From a virus, in the IMG/VR virus record IMGVR_UViG_3300035698_005305, positions 1-40,399 of that record: DNA of 40,399 nucleotides; one strand, given 5' to 3'. The stretch's first letter is position 1. Each line of letters opens with the position of its first letter. Shown piece after piece: positions 31,697-40,193 of this stretch. Position numbers and translations under genes: made by a program. Under the pieces are notes generated by a model that saw nothing but the letters and a program-made list of their open reading frames with translations, had not been told where the DNA came from and searched no databases.

Positions 31697-32944
31697 TTAG
31701 TTGATAATAGAAGTCAAGTTGGTGAAATTGATGAGACGGTAGTATCTACCAGACCCAAGAAGTGAATCTGTAATCGCGTATCTACTCATAACACCGATAC
31801 GTGGGGAGAAGTCTTCCTGTGCTACTGCGCGGGAGACAAGTCCTGTTACATATGGAGAATAGATAATACCAGAATCACGAACACCAGTACCTTTAAAACC
31901 AACGAGAGCATAATCATTAGTTGAAGCCGCATATGAATCGCGGTAAACTGTGATCTGTCCGTTGATAGTTCCAACTTCTACTAAACCGTTAGTTGCTCCA
32001 ACGATTGCTTGATTACGACTAAACTGTGGACTAGCCGCTTGTAATGCAGTTGCAACTCTTGGAGATACGATTACGAAGTTACCCGCGCCACGTCTTGTAG
32101 CAATCGCGATATCATTCGATTTGTTTATGATCTGAGTGATCATATTAGAGAATTTCTCTTGACTCCAACGTCCATCAGCAGAAGACACGTTGTATGTAAG
32201 AGCGGCGGCACCACCATTTGCTGTATCAATAGCCGCGGATTTCATTTTGTAAACAAGCTGACGATCAAGTTCAGCAGTAATCTCGTACTGAAGAATATCG
32301 ATCATTTCTCTCTCAAGATCAAAACTATGCATTGCGGCAATATCCATCTCAGCTTCTAGTGAGAAACTAGCGGCTAATTTTCTTGATTTTGCAGTAATTG
32401 CAGTCTGATCAACTCTTACTGTAAGTTCTGGCATATCAGAACCAATAGTCCAACCCTCTGCTGTTGCTGTTGCAACACCTTCACCAGAATCCAAAGGTCC
32501 ACCAGATGTAGCGGCTGAAGTTCCAGTAAATCCAGAGTATCCATCAACGTCATTAAACGCGGCTTCAACTGTTGGAAGTAAAGTTGTGTTGTAAAGTGTG
32601 CGAATAGCAAATGCAAGTCCAACTGGACCAGTCATTGCCTGTACACCAACAACTTTATGAGCGAACAAACCCGGAAAGGTTCTACGCATAAGAGCAAGTG
32701 TAACTGGAGCGAATGCACCAGCGCCAGTATCATTAAGTGTAGCACCAGCAACAGTTGTGGTACCTTTTGATGCCTCAAGCATAAGCGGAAGACGACGTTT
32801 AGCTACGCGATCTTGGTTTTCCAAAATCTTAGCCATGTTTTCTCTAATGTGTCTATCTTCGATATTGGTAATAGCCATTTTACCCGGCATATTTGACCAT
32901 TTCTCGATGATCTCATTGATTAAACTTTTTTCATACTGTTCCAT
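31697..32944 (-). CDS. 23: Major capsid protein gp23
   Basis: A 415-residue protein (T4 gp23 is 521). It begins with a charged helical N-terminal arm, then VTLALMRRTFPGLFAHKVVGVQAMTGPVGLAFAIR, the gp23 signature, and a C-terminal MSRYAITDSLLGSGRYYRLINFTN. A plausible prohead protease site lies at PLMLE-ASKG (after E57), which would release a ~57-residue propeptide as in T4. It forms the HK97-fold hexamers of the capsid shell. AGGAGG and a late promoter 33 bases upstream fit very high expression, and a terminator ends its transcript. Confidence 0.93.
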   Translation of the reverse strand: MEQYEKSLINEIIEKWSNMPGKMAITNIEDRHIRENMAKILENQDRVAKRRLPLMLEASKGTTTVAGATLNDTGAGAFAPVTLALMRRTFPGLFAHKVVGVQAMTGPVGLAFAIRTLYNTTLLPTVEAAFNDVDGYSGFTGTSAATSGGPLDSGEGVATATAEGWTIGSDMPELTVRVDQTAITAKSRKLAASFSLEAEMDIAAMHSFDLEREMIDILQYEITAELDRQLVYKMKSAAIDTANGGAAALTYNVSSADGRWSQEKFSNMITQIINKSNDIAIATRRGAGNFVIVSPRVATALQAASPQFSRNQAIVGATNGLVEVGTINGQITVYRDSYAASTNDYALVGFKGTGVRDSGIIYSPYVTGLVSRAVAQEDFSPRIGVMSRYAITDSLLGSGRYYRLINFTNLTSIIN

Positions 32945-32976
32945 ATTAAATTTCCTCCTAAATTATTATTCTTAAA

Positions 32977-32984
32977 TATTTATA
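32977..32984 (-). promoter_or_regulatory. T4-type late promoter for major capsid protein
   Basis: Exact TATAAATA on the minus strand, 33 bases before the capsid ATG, in the gap after the scaffold stop. Confidence 0.8.
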
Positions 32985-33015
32985 CATTTATTCATCAAAA
33001 AAAATCAATTGACTT

Positions 33016-33876
33016 TTAAAGCAATGATTCTGCTTTAGTATATTGATCTTCTATGATAATAACCGCATCTTCTTCTTTAACGCTATCTGGTGTTCCTACT
33101 GTGGATTCCACAATTCCATCATCCTCAGCAACTACACTGTCATCAGCAATAGTAGTTTCGTCTTTTGAACCAACAGATTCAACAACGACACCATCTTTAT
33201 TTGCAGAACTAAATGAAGAAGATTCTACAACAACTTCTACGATACTATCGATTTCCGCTGTGAGTTCTTCTATTTTTTTGCCTTCACAAAATTTCTTAAC
33301 TCTAGCTCTTTCTGACTCTGTGAGATCCGCGATTTTTTCAGAAATAAGAAGATCTGATTTAAGACCTTCCATAGATTCTGCTAATTCGATTTTCTCTGCT
33401 ATGATACTAGAAGCTGACTCTTCAAGTTCTTTGATTTTATCTTCGCTTCTACGCATAGTTTTTTCACCTTCGCAATCAAGTCCGACATACTGATCTTCGA
33501 ACAATGATTTGATTCCTTCGACGATAGGCAAATATGTTTCATTAACAGCAACGGTTTTTAACATCTCGTCACTAATCTTAGAAGAAATTTCAAGATCTAA
33601 GAATTTGTCGAGTTTTTCGACAATAACGTCTTCAAGATCAACGAGTTTTTTATCGTAATCTTCAATTAACGCTTCTTCTTTAGCAGTAATTCCCTCTTGG
33701 ATTTTTTGCTCGCAGTATTCTTCACCAAGAATTTCTAGTTTAACTTTCTCTTCAGCAACTTTTTCAGTTACCTTTTCAGTAACCATTTCTTCGATAGTTT
33801 CTGTGATCTGAGTCAAATCTTCTTCTGAAAGAATTTCTGAAAGTTTTTCAGCAATAAGTTTTAATTTTTTACTCAT
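33016..33876 (-). CDS. 22: Prohead scaffolding core protein gp22
   Basis: A 286-residue protein (T4 gp22 is 269). Strongly helical and acidic with long Glu/Lys coiled-coil stretches (TETIEEMVTEKVTEKVAEEKVKLE), and an acidic, low-complexity C-terminal 70 residues ending YTKAESLL. Placed between protease and capsid genes exactly as gene 22 in T4. It forms the internal core on which capsid assembles and is degraded by gp21. The C-terminal xxAxSLL end recurs in the neighbouring 234-residue protein. A late promoter is 41 bases upstream. Confidence 0.85.
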   Translation of the reverse strand: MSKKLKLIAEKLSEILSEEDLTQITETIEEMVTEKVTEKVAEEKVKLEILGEEYCEQKIQEGITAKEEALIEDYDKKLVDLEDVIVEKLDKFLDLEISSKISDEMLKTVAVNETYLPIVEGIKSLFEDQYVGLDCEGEKTMRRSEDKIKELEESASSIIAEKIELAESMEGLKSDLLISEKIADLTESERARVKKFCEGKKIEELTAEIDSIVEVVVESSSFSSANKDGVVVESVGSKDETTIADDSVVAEDDGIVESTVGTPDSVKEEDAVIIIEDQYTKAESLL

Positions 33877-33916
33877 GTCTTTTCCTCCGTATTATAAAAG
33901 ACTAATTTTCAGTAAA

Positions 33917-33924
33917 TATTTATA
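33917..33924 (-). promoter_or_regulatory. T4-type late promoter for scaffold gene
   Basis: Exact TATAAATA on the minus strand, 41 bases before the scaffold ATG and downstream of a terminator. Confidence 0.75.
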
Positions 33925-33955
33925 TAAAATAAGTCAAAAAAATAACAAAAAAAGA

Positions 33956-33973
33956 CGTTACATTTATGTAACG
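33956..33973 (-). terminator. Intrinsic terminator after the 234-residue core-like gene
   Basis: CGTTACA (33956-33962) pairs with TGTAACG (33967-33973) around TTTA. On the minus strand it is followed by TC and seven T. It precedes the scaffold late promoter. Confidence 0.8.
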
Positions 33974-34008
33974 CCTTGATTTTCAACCATTTATGAAAGG
34001 TAAAATAC

Positions 34009-34713
34009 TTACAAAAGCGAGGATGCGTGATCCATATTTGTGTTAGTATTTGTGTTGTTGGGTTTTGGGTTCGGACTATCTAAAAGAAGATTAGCATGTT
34101 CAAGAATCGAATCATCAGTAGATTCTTTCTTTAACTTTTTCTTCTCATCAACTTCTTCATCGTCGTCTTTTTTTGGATCTTCTTCTTCTTTAACTATACC
34201 TTTAGCGATACTTGTAGAAGCGTCAGAAAGTTTTTTCATGAAAGTATTAGATTCTGGTTCATCGGAAAGAGCAAGACCTTTAAGAAGCTGAACTGCTTTC
34301 ATCTGTGCTTCGTTATCTTTACCCCAATCAGTATCACCGAGATCTTTGATGATTTTTTTAACATCAAATTTGGCTTCGACGATAACAGTTTCTTCGCTTT
34401 CTTTAAGTATAACCAAAAATGATTTACCATCTTCATAATCAACTCTACTATATTTATTTTTAAGAGCATTAATAAGTTTGGTAATATCTTTTTTGTCTTT
34501 ATCTCTTGGTTTTAAATCCCAATTTAACTTAATACCCTTGCCACCACCGCTATATTTTTGGACACCAATATCAAAATAATCGGGTTGAATAACATCAAAA
34601 TTAACAGACTTTACAAACTTCTTTACTGAAGACGGTGACAATGCTTCATTAATATCAAAATCAGCATTATCTTCACTCATTTGTGATTTTAGAAACTCTC
34701 TGAATTTTACCAT
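34009..34713 (-). CDS. Putative prohead core / capsid-associated protein (234 aa)
   Basis: Not a recognised T4 protein, but its place between protease and scaffold genes fits a prohead core component. It begins MVKFREFLKSQMSEDNADFDINEALSP, where INE-A (after E23) matches the prohead protease rule [I/L]-x-E. The centre is mixed alpha/beta (KNKYSRVDYEDGKSFLVILKESEETVIVEAKFD). Then comes an acidic/lysine-rich low-complexity stretch, and a C-terminal SILEHANLLLDS (another I-L-E site at E205) with a final MDHASSLL resembling the scaffold end. It lacks its own clear late promoter in the 36-base gap. Confidence 0.6.
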   Translation of the reverse strand: MVKFREFLKSQMSEDNADFDINEALSPSSVKKFVKSVNFDVIQPDYFDIGVQKYSGGGKGIKLNWDLKPRDKDKKDITKLINALKNKYSRVDYEDGKSFLVILKESEETVIVEAKFDVKKIIKDLGDTDWGKDNEAQMKAVQLLKGLALSDEPESNTFMKKLSDASTSIAKGIVKEEEDPKKDDDEEVDEKKKLKKESTDDSILEHANLLLDSPNPKPNNTNTNTNMDHASSLL

Positions 34714-34749
34714 GGTATACCTCGTTTTTATTATTTTAAATTACATTTA

Positions 34750-35385
34750 TTATAAACTTTTTTCGACTTCATAGAGAAATTGTTTTAATGCCATCTTTAT
34801 ATACTTCGAACCATGTTGATCCAAATTCTTTTTAAGACCGTTAACCGCAATTTCTACGAGGTGATTTCCTTCCATTATATAATCCTTATTTTCAAGAACC
34901 CCATCGACAAAAGCAGATGGAGCAGAAGGATCTGCTACAATATCTATTGCTAACAATTTATAATCATTACCAACTTTTTCACCTTTAAGAGAACCTATAC
35001 CTCTGCTACTAACACCAAGCTGTACACCAGAACGAAGTAATGCTTCAGCAATTTTTCCTGTTGGTGTTGGTAAAATTTTAGCAACACCCATACCATTATT
35101 ACCTTGCATTTGTAAAGATTCTATAAGATGAGAAGCTCTCTCAAGATTAACTGTCGGTGTTGGTGGATGATCTAATTCGCCCAAAGCAGTCCCTTTAAGA
35201 ATCTTTTCATCGGTATAACGCGTAACTTCACGCGATAAAACTTCACCCGGATATATCCGTCCGTTTCTATTTTTGATTTCCGCTTGAACGAATGGTCCTT
35301 TGATCTTATATTGTTTCTTTTCTTCACCCTCAGAAATTATTTCTAAATCTTGAAAGTCTACATATTCTGTAATTAGCTTTGCCAT
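34750..35385 (-). CDS. 21: Prohead core protease gp21
   Basis: A 211-residue protein (T4 gp21 is 212). GPFVQAEIKNRNGRIYP, then ALGELDHPPTPTVN with the likely catalytic His at H73, VSSRGIGSL with the catalytic Ser at S126 or S127, and DIVADPSAPSAFVDGV. This is the U9/S78-type herpes-protease-like fold. It sits inside the prohead core and cleaves capsid, scaffold and core proteins at [I/L]-x-E sites before DNA entry. It lies between portal/core and scaffold genes as in T4. Confidence 0.92.
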   Translation of the reverse strand: MAKLITEYVDFQDLEIISEGEEKKQYKIKGPFVQAEIKNRNGRIYPGEVLSREVTRYTDEKILKGTALGELDHPPTPTVNLERASHLIESLQMQGNNGMGVAKILPTPTGKIAEALLRSGVQLGVSSRGIGSLKGEKVGNDYKLLAIDIVADPSAPSAFVDGVLENKDYIMEGNHLVEIAVNGLKKNLDQHGSKYIKMALKQFLYEVEKSL

Positions 35386-35399
35386 TTTGATTCTCCGAT

Positions 35400-35585
35400 T
35401 TATTTCTCGTCTTTAAAGCCAGTAGTAATGAAGTTTTGCTTAAAATGTTTAATTTTATCAGCTACTTTTCTAGCTACTACAGATTCGATATCATCTTTTA
35501 AAGTGGCATAATCACCTTTATAAATTCTACCAATGAGTGTAGGATCTGTTGCAACTGCTTCATTTTCATTAACTTTTTTAACCAT
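35400..35585 (-). CDS. Small prohead core protein (gp67/gp68 position, 61 aa)
   Basis: A 61-residue protein between portal and protease, where T4 has genes 67 and 68. Begins MVKKVNENEAVATDPTLIGR, then a helical DDIESVVARKVADKIKHFKQNF. Length and basic-acidic helix suit a core protein like gp67 (80) or a reduced gp68, but sequence similarity cannot be judged by eye. A good ribosome site (AAGGAG) and a late promoter 21 bases upstream support expression. Confidence 0.6.
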   Translation of the reverse strand: MVKKVNENEAVATDPTLIGRIYKGDYATLKDDIESVVARKVADKIKHFKQNFITTGFKDEK

Positions 35586-35605
35586 TATGAACTCCTTATA
35601 TTATG

Positions 35606-35613
35606 TATTTATA
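35606..35613 (-). promoter_or_regulatory. T4-type late promoter for core protein and protease
   Basis: Exact TATAAATA on the minus strand, 21 bases before the 61-residue gene. A one-base variant (GATAAATA) lies 16 bases further upstream. Confidence 0.7.
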
Positions 35614-35636
35614 TTAATTATTATTTATCTCGCGTT

Positions 35637-37307
35637 TTAAACGCTTTTTTCTTCTTTTGGTTTTTCTTTCTGATCTTCCTTCAGCTCTTCTTTTGGGGCT
35701 TCTTCAACACCATCTTCAGCACCATCTTGTGGCATCCCAGATGCTTTAGCAGTCTCTTTTTCTAATTCACCAGTAAGTCGCGCTTGATCCAACGCGGCTT
35801 CTTCTGCCATCTTTTTCTCTTTAGCCTTAAATTTAATGTTCGCGGCAATTTCGGCATCTGTCATATTCATCCATTCACGCATCACAAATTCTTCTGAAAA
35901 TGGAGCATTTGGTTCCTGTGGACTCGTCACGAACGATGACATGGTTGACCATATATTCATTTTCGATTCGATAAGTTCAGATTTCTTAAATTCTTTAAAG
36001 TAATTCGACTCGGTGAATTTGAAATCATATAGGGCGCGATTGATAACCTCTGTTGGAAAATTTTTAAATTTCAACTGTTGTATAAATGCATCCATGAAAA
36101 TAGCTTTAAATCTATTTAATGTTCTGTCGATAAATTTTCCAAAACGCACTTCTTCGCGCTCCATATTTCTACCAGAAGAATATTGAGCGGAAGCATCTTG
36201 AAATCTATCTTTCGGCATTTTAAGAACTTTTTGTAATTTTGTGAGAAAATATTCTATATCAGTAAGTTCTCCCAAATTCATAGCACCACCGATAGTATCA
36301 ATTCTCGATCCAGAACCATCTCTTTGAGCAAACCAAAAATCCTCAGTCATTGCTTGGACGTTCATAGATGAATCTATTGCGCCAGTATGTGTGTTATAAT
36401 TAACTTGTTTTTTATACTTATGTATCAATTTCTTGATATGTTCTTCTGCTTTTCCCGTAGGCATTTTACCAACTTCTATATTCCATACTCTTCTTTCTGG
36501 TGCGCGGACTAACCGATAAACAATTACCGCATCTTCCAAATTACGAAGCTGATTGTATGTTCTAACGGCTGGTTCTAAATAACCACGAACATCCGTTTTA
36601 TCTTTACCAAACCCGTATAAATCCCAACATGAATATGCAATCTGTGCGCGTGGAAACGCGACCAAATCATCTTCTGGATTTAGATATTGAACTGGTTGTC
36701 CAGAACCATCGTCTTCAGTTTTTAACTGAGCAAATCCCACAATTATGTTACCTTTGTATATAGGACGTGTTTTAAACGCGGCGAGTGGTTTAATACCGAT
36801 AATATTATTACCATCCTTGTTCAATACGAGTTCTAAAAACAACTCACCTTCAATCAACCACTTTTTGTAAAATGAATATATACGTTCGGGTTTGAACACC
36901 TCTTCGATTAAATAATTAAATTCATTTTGAAGTTTTCTTTGCATTGATGCGTGTAATTCTTTCTTGAAATTCAACCGAACTATTTTACCTTTTGCATCTT
37001 CAACTATCGCGTCATCCGCTACAATATCCAGCGCTTCACTAACTTCCGGAAATAATGACATCTGACGATATGTTGATATTCTATGTTTTTTATGTTGAAA
37101 TAGTTGAGAAAAATGAATAGGTGCTACGAAAGCCTCTCCACCCGGACCCAAATCCGGCACGGCATCGAATCTATCATAATAATCCAACTCATCAAGTTCA
37201 GAAACACCTTGCGCGTTCTGTAGTATTTGTTGTTCGGTCTCTCTGTCTTTATCCGTTTTTGCTAAAAAGAATTTAGAAAAAGGATTAAAGTATGCAAAAT
37301 TCGCCAT
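35637..37307 (-). CDS. 20: Portal vertex protein gp20
   Basis: A 556-residue protein (T4 gp20 is 524). Carries HRISTYRQMSLFPEVSEALDIVADDAIVED, typical of T4-type portals, then FYKKWLIEGELFLELVLN, QLRNLEDAVIVYRLVRAPERRVWNIEVGKMP, and the LGELTDIEYFLTKLQKVLKMPKDRF block. A long C-terminal helical stretch leads to a Lys/Glu-rich tail (KEELKEDQKEKPKEEKSV), not seen in T4. It forms the dodecamer through which DNA enters, binds gp17 during packaging and gp13 afterwards. A late promoter lies 20 bases upstream. Confidence 0.93.
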   Translation of the reverse strand: MANFAYFNPFSKFFLAKTDKDRETEQQILQNAQGVSELDELDYYDRFDAVPDLGPGGEAFVAPIHFSQLFQHKKHRISTYRQMSLFPEVSEALDIVADDAIVEDAKGKIVRLNFKKELHASMQRKLQNEFNYLIEEVFKPERIYSFYKKWLIEGELFLELVLNKDGNNIIGIKPLAAFKTRPIYKGNIIVGFAQLKTEDDGSGQPVQYLNPEDDLVAFPRAQIAYSCWDLYGFGKDKTDVRGYLEPAVRTYNQLRNLEDAVIVYRLVRAPERRVWNIEVGKMPTGKAEEHIKKLIHKYKKQVNYNTHTGAIDSSMNVQAMTEDFWFAQRDGSGSRIDTIGGAMNLGELTDIEYFLTKLQKVLKMPKDRFQDASAQYSSGRNMEREEVRFGKFIDRTLNRFKAIFMDAFIQQLKFKNFPTEVINRALYDFKFTESNYFKEFKKSELIESKMNIWSTMSSFVTSPQEPNAPFSEEFVMREWMNMTDAEIAANIKFKAKEKKMAEEAALDQARLTGELEKETAKASGMPQDGAEDGVEEAPKEELKEDQKEKPKEEKSV

Positions 37308-37326
37308 AAAATCTCCTATATATCAA

Positions 37327-37334
37327 TATTTATA
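37327..37334 (-). promoter_or_regulatory. T4-type late promoter for portal
   Basis: Exact TATAAATA on the minus strand, 20 bases before the portal ATG. The leader would be only about 8 bases, so it may also need an upstream promoter. Confidence 0.6.
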
Positions 37335-37338
37335 ACAC

Positions 37339-37851
37339 CTATTTTGGAATATATAATTTATAATTATTCAATACCGCACCAACCGACGCTCCAAAGTATG
37401 TATTAGAAATGAATTTCATCGTTTCATCCAACGATTCTGTTGGTATTCTTTTTAATTTGCGAACGCGTTTCTTTTTATATTGTCGAACACCGTATGTAGA
37501 TTTTTTAAACATCATATATAAATGTTGGAAATCATTAAGAGGTATCAATCTCTTGTCTTCTTCCATCAAATAACCCATGAATGATCTCGCACGTGCCATC
37601 CAAATTTGCCGTGATCGTGGTCCCATATGATGAAAATTCAATCCAAAAAAATTATCACCTTTTTGCTCATATACAAAAACTAGAGGAAATACGTCCCAAT
37701 ATTTTAATACTTTATAATCATGTCTGCTTTTATCGAAAAGATAGTTATACGTATAAAATCTTCCTGTGAAGACTCTACCCGAATGTATACCCGTATCTTC
37801 TATAAAATTTAGATATGTCTGTAAATTTGCTTGACCTTTTAACCGAGGCAT
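37339..37851 (-). CDS. Conserved T4-superfamily structural-region protein (170 aa)
   Basis: Not firmly recognised. The sequence (GRVFTGRFYTYNYLFDKSRHDYKVLKYWDVFPLVFVYEQKGDNFFGLNFHHM) has the YxxFPLVxVxE...FxGLNxHY pattern I associate with an often-annotated but undefined family near portal genes in T4-like phages. The second half is very basic (KKSTYGVRQYKKKRVRKLKR), so it probably binds DNA. A head-completion or DNA-end-binding role is possible; inference only. It starts 3 bases from the stop of the next upstream gene. Confidence 0.65.
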   Translation of the reverse strand: MPRLKGQANLQTYLNFIEDTGIHSGRVFTGRFYTYNYLFDKSRHDYKVLKYWDVFPLVFVYEQKGDNFFGLNFHHMGPRSRQIWMARARSFMGYLMEEDKRLIPLNDFQHLYMMFKKSTYGVRQYKKKRVRKLKRIPTESLDETMKFISNTYFGASVGAVLNNYKLYIPK

Positions 37852-37854
37852 CTT

Positions 37855-38154
37855 TTAACCACCATAATAATATTCGCTAAAACGCGTAATTGCTTTTCCA
37901 CCAGTACCACTTAATTTAGGAGAAAACGCACCAGATTGACTATCTCCGACATTAGCTCCGGTAGTAGTTATAGTTTCTAATTTTAACATATTATTCAGAA
38001 CACCCGTGATCAATCGAAAATACCTATCACTTTCAACAGGAATGGTTAGATATCCTTTTTTAACTATTTCTCTTGCCCGGTTCCAAAGAGATTCTACTTC
38101 TTTTTCGGTTTTCCCAGTTTTATCAGCAAATGATTTTATTAATGGTATTGACAT
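37855..38154 (-). CDS. Small conserved head-region protein (99 aa)
   Basis: Not recognised by function. It starts MSIPLIKSFADKTGKTEKEVESLWNRAREIV, a helix-turn motif common to short phage proteins beside portal genes, followed by YFRLITGVLNNMLKLE, then Gly/Ser-rich AFSPKLSGTGGKAITRF. It probably works with the adjacent 170- and 152-residue proteins, with which it is nearly contiguous (gaps of 3 and 1 bases). Confidence 0.65.
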   Translation of the reverse strand: MSIPLIKSFADKTGKTEKEVESLWNRAREIVKKGYLTIPVESDRYFRLITGVLNNMLKLETITTTGANVGDSQSGAFSPKLSGTGGKAITRFSEYYYGG

Positions 38155-38155
38155 A

Positions 38156-38614
38156 TTAATCCTCTTTTAAAAAACCTAATTCATTTGTGTGTTCTTTGAC
38201 CTCTTCGTGCATCAATACACCCAACATATCAATAATATCGCAATCATACTTCTCTGAAACCTTCTCTATGTCGCGCTTAATCCGTTTTATCGCGGCTTTC
38301 TGTTCTACGCCACCCTTAACAATTAAGTTGTTATAGAAGTCATTACCAAGCGTCTGAACGTAAAGGAAATTATTAAGTTGTGATATCTTACCGCCCAACA
38401 ATCGTTTAATTTTGAACATGAATTTATCAAAAAGAGTTAATGTTGCTTTTTCTTCATCCGTTTCTGGTTGTCTTACAATCCTACCTTGTGAATCAACTAA
38501 TTCCAGTTTAAATGCTTTTGTTTTTTTCACTGGTGTCATTAATTTTTTAATCACAAGGAACGATAGTACGTCATCCACTCTTTGTTTCTGTAAATCTGTA
38601 CCTAAATTTGCCAT
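38156..38614 (-). CDS. Conserved structural-region protein (152 aa)
   Basis: Not recognised by function. It starts MANLGTDLQKQRVDDVLSFLVIKKLMTPVKKTKAFKLELVD, with a strand-rich middle, a basic helix (LFDKFMFKIKRLLGGKISQLNNFLYVQTLGN), a charged helical QKAAIKRIKRDIEKVSEKYD, and an acidic tail. It is the first gene of a transcript that includes the 99- and 170-residue proteins. Probably a virion-assembly protein by context. A late promoter lies 19 bases upstream. Confidence 0.65.
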   Translation of the reverse strand: MANLGTDLQKQRVDDVLSFLVIKKLMTPVKKTKAFKLELVDSQGRIVRQPETDEEKATLTLFDKFMFKIKRLLGGKISQLNNFLYVQTLGNDFYNNLIVKGGVEQKAAIKRIKRDIEKVSEKYDCDIIDMLGVLMHEEVKEHTNELGFLKED

Positions 38615-38632
38615 ATTATATCCTTTTCCAAG

Positions 38633-38640
38633 TATTTATA
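38633..38640 (-). promoter_or_regulatory. T4-type late promoter for the 152/99/170-residue group
   Basis: Exact TATAAATA on the minus strand directly after a terminator and 19 bases before the 152-residue gene. Confidence 0.75.
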
Positions 38641-38647
38641 AACGAAA

Positions 38648-38677
38648 AAAAAGGAGCCTATAATTAGACTCCTTTTT
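38648..38677 (-). terminator. Intrinsic terminator after the repeat-rich fibre-like gene
   Basis: GGAG-C-CTA (38653-38660) pairs with TAG-A-CTCC (38665-38672) around TAAT, with one mismatch, extended by flanking A and T runs. It is 21 bases past the fibre-like gene stop and followed on the minus strand by a T run. Confidence 0.8.
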
Positions 38678-38697
38678 AAGTGTAAAGTTATATTTTA

Positions 38698-40110
38698 TTA
38701 AACGCCAGAAGCAATCCATCCATAAGCAACACTAGGTAACGTATTTCCAGTCATATCCCAACTACCAACAGAAGCTCCGGTTGACGATGCACCCGAAATA
38801 GTCATAACTGATGGAGTAACCGAACTCACCGAAATAGCAATCGCTGGTGTACTTACAAATCCCGCAAAACTGATCGATCCTATACCCGCGTCATCAGTAA
38901 TTCCAGTACCCGATCTTACTGCTGTTGCAGAAATTTCAATAGCATTATTAAAATCATCATAAGTAATATCGATATTCGGACCCGCGCTTAAAAGCTGAGA
39001 TACTCGATCATCAATTACTTCATTACTCACGGAAGAAACAGAATCAACTGCCGCAGAAAGAACATCTATTTCACCGTTTAATAGACCAACTTCGTTTGAT
39101 AAATCCGGAGCGCCCGATATTTCGATGGCACCATTATAATCATCATAAGTAATTTCTATATTTGAACCAGCGCTTAATGTTGCGGCAACAACGTCTTGAA
39201 TATCTTCAACACCAGTACCACTAATTTCGATCGCACCATTATAATCATCATAAGTGATTGTAATGTTTGGACCCGCGCTTAATGTTGTTGACATTAAATC
39301 TTGTACCTGTTCATCAGTTTTAACTGCCGCTGAAATTTCTATTGCACCATTATAATCATCATAAGTAATAGATACATTCGAACCAGCACTCAATGTTGTT
39401 GACATTAAATCTTGTACCTGTTCATCAGTTTTAACTGCCGCGCTGATTTCTATAGCACCATTGAAACTATCATAAGTAAGTACGACGTTTGATCCAGCAC
39501 TTAATGTTGTTGACATCAAAGTTTGAATCTCTGCATCTGTTGCTGACGTAGCAAGCGACCAAGTTCCGTCACCTAGTAGAAACTTATTTTGATCTCCAGC
39601 GGCAGGAGCAGGAACCGAACCAGCCAAACCAGCGGTACCAGAAGTCGCGGCAGTCATTACCCAACCTCTAATAGCTTCGCGGACATCATTAATACCCAAT
39701 CCACCACCACCACCAAATCCAGTCATTCCAGTTTCACCATCTTTAACAAAGAGATCCCATTTTCCACCAGTATAAACAAAAACACCACCAGTCATCGAAT
39801 TTCTATAAAAATCATACATTTTTGGGTTTGCAGGTGGTTCTTTAGATGCACCTAAAAAATTAAAAGCACCCAAATCTTTTTTATCATCTGCATTTGGAAC
39901 TATTGAAATATTTTCTACAATAGAATCACCTAATAGATAATTAGCTTGTTCCACAATAACATCTTTGGTTATTGGTTTAACTACGTTCTCGATTTTAACA
40001 TCGATAACCTTTTCGGCAATAGGCTCAACTTTTTTGTCTGTTTTTTTGTATTTTGCCGGAAGATCACTTTCGAAAATCTTTAACAACTCTTCTTTTTTCT
40101 CGTTTTTCAT
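38698..40110 (-). CDS. Repeat-rich fibre-like virion protein with possible cleaved N-terminus (470 aa)
   Basis: The start is placed at the second Met (40110), because AAGGGA precedes it and a late promoter sits inside the longer frame. Residues 1-63 are charged (KKEELLKIFESDL...) and contain IAE (E33) and IVE (E54), prohead-protease-like sites, then QANYLLGDS. Residues ~75-140 hold PANPKMYDFYRNSMTGGVFVYTG and a Gly run. Residues ~193-390 carry five repeats of the form LSAGSNIxITYDDYNGAIEIS with linker EQVQDLMSTT. The C-terminal ~70 residues (ISVSSVTPSVMTISG...AYGWIASGV) look like a fibre tip, possibly lectin-like. A head or tail fibre, or head decoration, is likely; gene position among head genes favours head. 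Confidence 0.65.
   Translation of the reverse strand: MKNEKKEELLKIFESDLPAKYKKTDKKVEPIAEKVIDVKIENVVKPITKDVIVEQANYLLGDSIVENISIVPNADDKKDLGAFNFLGASKEPPANPKMYDFYRNSMTGGVFVYTGGKWDLFVKDGETGMTGFGGGGGLGINDVREAIRGWVMTAATSGTAGLAGSVPAPAAGDQNKFLLGDGTWSLATSATDAEIQTLMSTTLSAGSNVVLTYDSFNGAIEISAAVKTDEQVQDLMSTTLSAGSNVSITYDDYNGAIEISAAVKTDEQVQDLMSTTLSAGPNITITYDDYNGAIEISGTGVEDIQDVVAATLSAGSNIEITYDDYNGAIEISGAPDLSNEVGLLNGEIDVLSAAVDSVSSVSNEVIDDRVSQLLSAGPNIDITYDDFNNAIEISATAVRSGTGITDDAGIGSISFAGFVSTPAIAISVSSVTPSVMTISGASSTGASVGSWDMTGNTLPSVAYGWIASGV
38930..39560 (-). repeat. Five fibre repeats (LSAG-N-x-ITYDDYNGAIEIS)
   Basis: Five copies of about 33-37 codons. Copies two and three are the closest; copies four and five diverge, with a longer linker between them. 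The DNA word ATTATAATCATCATAAGT recurs in copies, so unequal recombination could alter repeat number. Confidence 0.85.
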
Positions 40111-40154
40111 AATATTTTCCCTTAAATTAAATATAAATGTCCCGTCTTTATTAT

Positions 40155-40162
40155 TATTTATA
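40155..40162 (-). promoter_or_regulatory. T4-type late promoter for fibre-like gene
   Basis: Exact TATAAATA on the minus strand, 45 bases before the ATG at 40110. It falls within the longer reading frame that starts at 40170, which supports the shorter start. Confidence 0.75.
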
Positions 40163-40193
40163 TTATTCATGATTTAAAAATTAAATTTTATTA

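Noticed and set aside
40111-40170. Extended start of the fibre-like protein at 40170
   Set aside because: A late promoter lies inside this stretch and the ATG at 40110 has AAGGGA.
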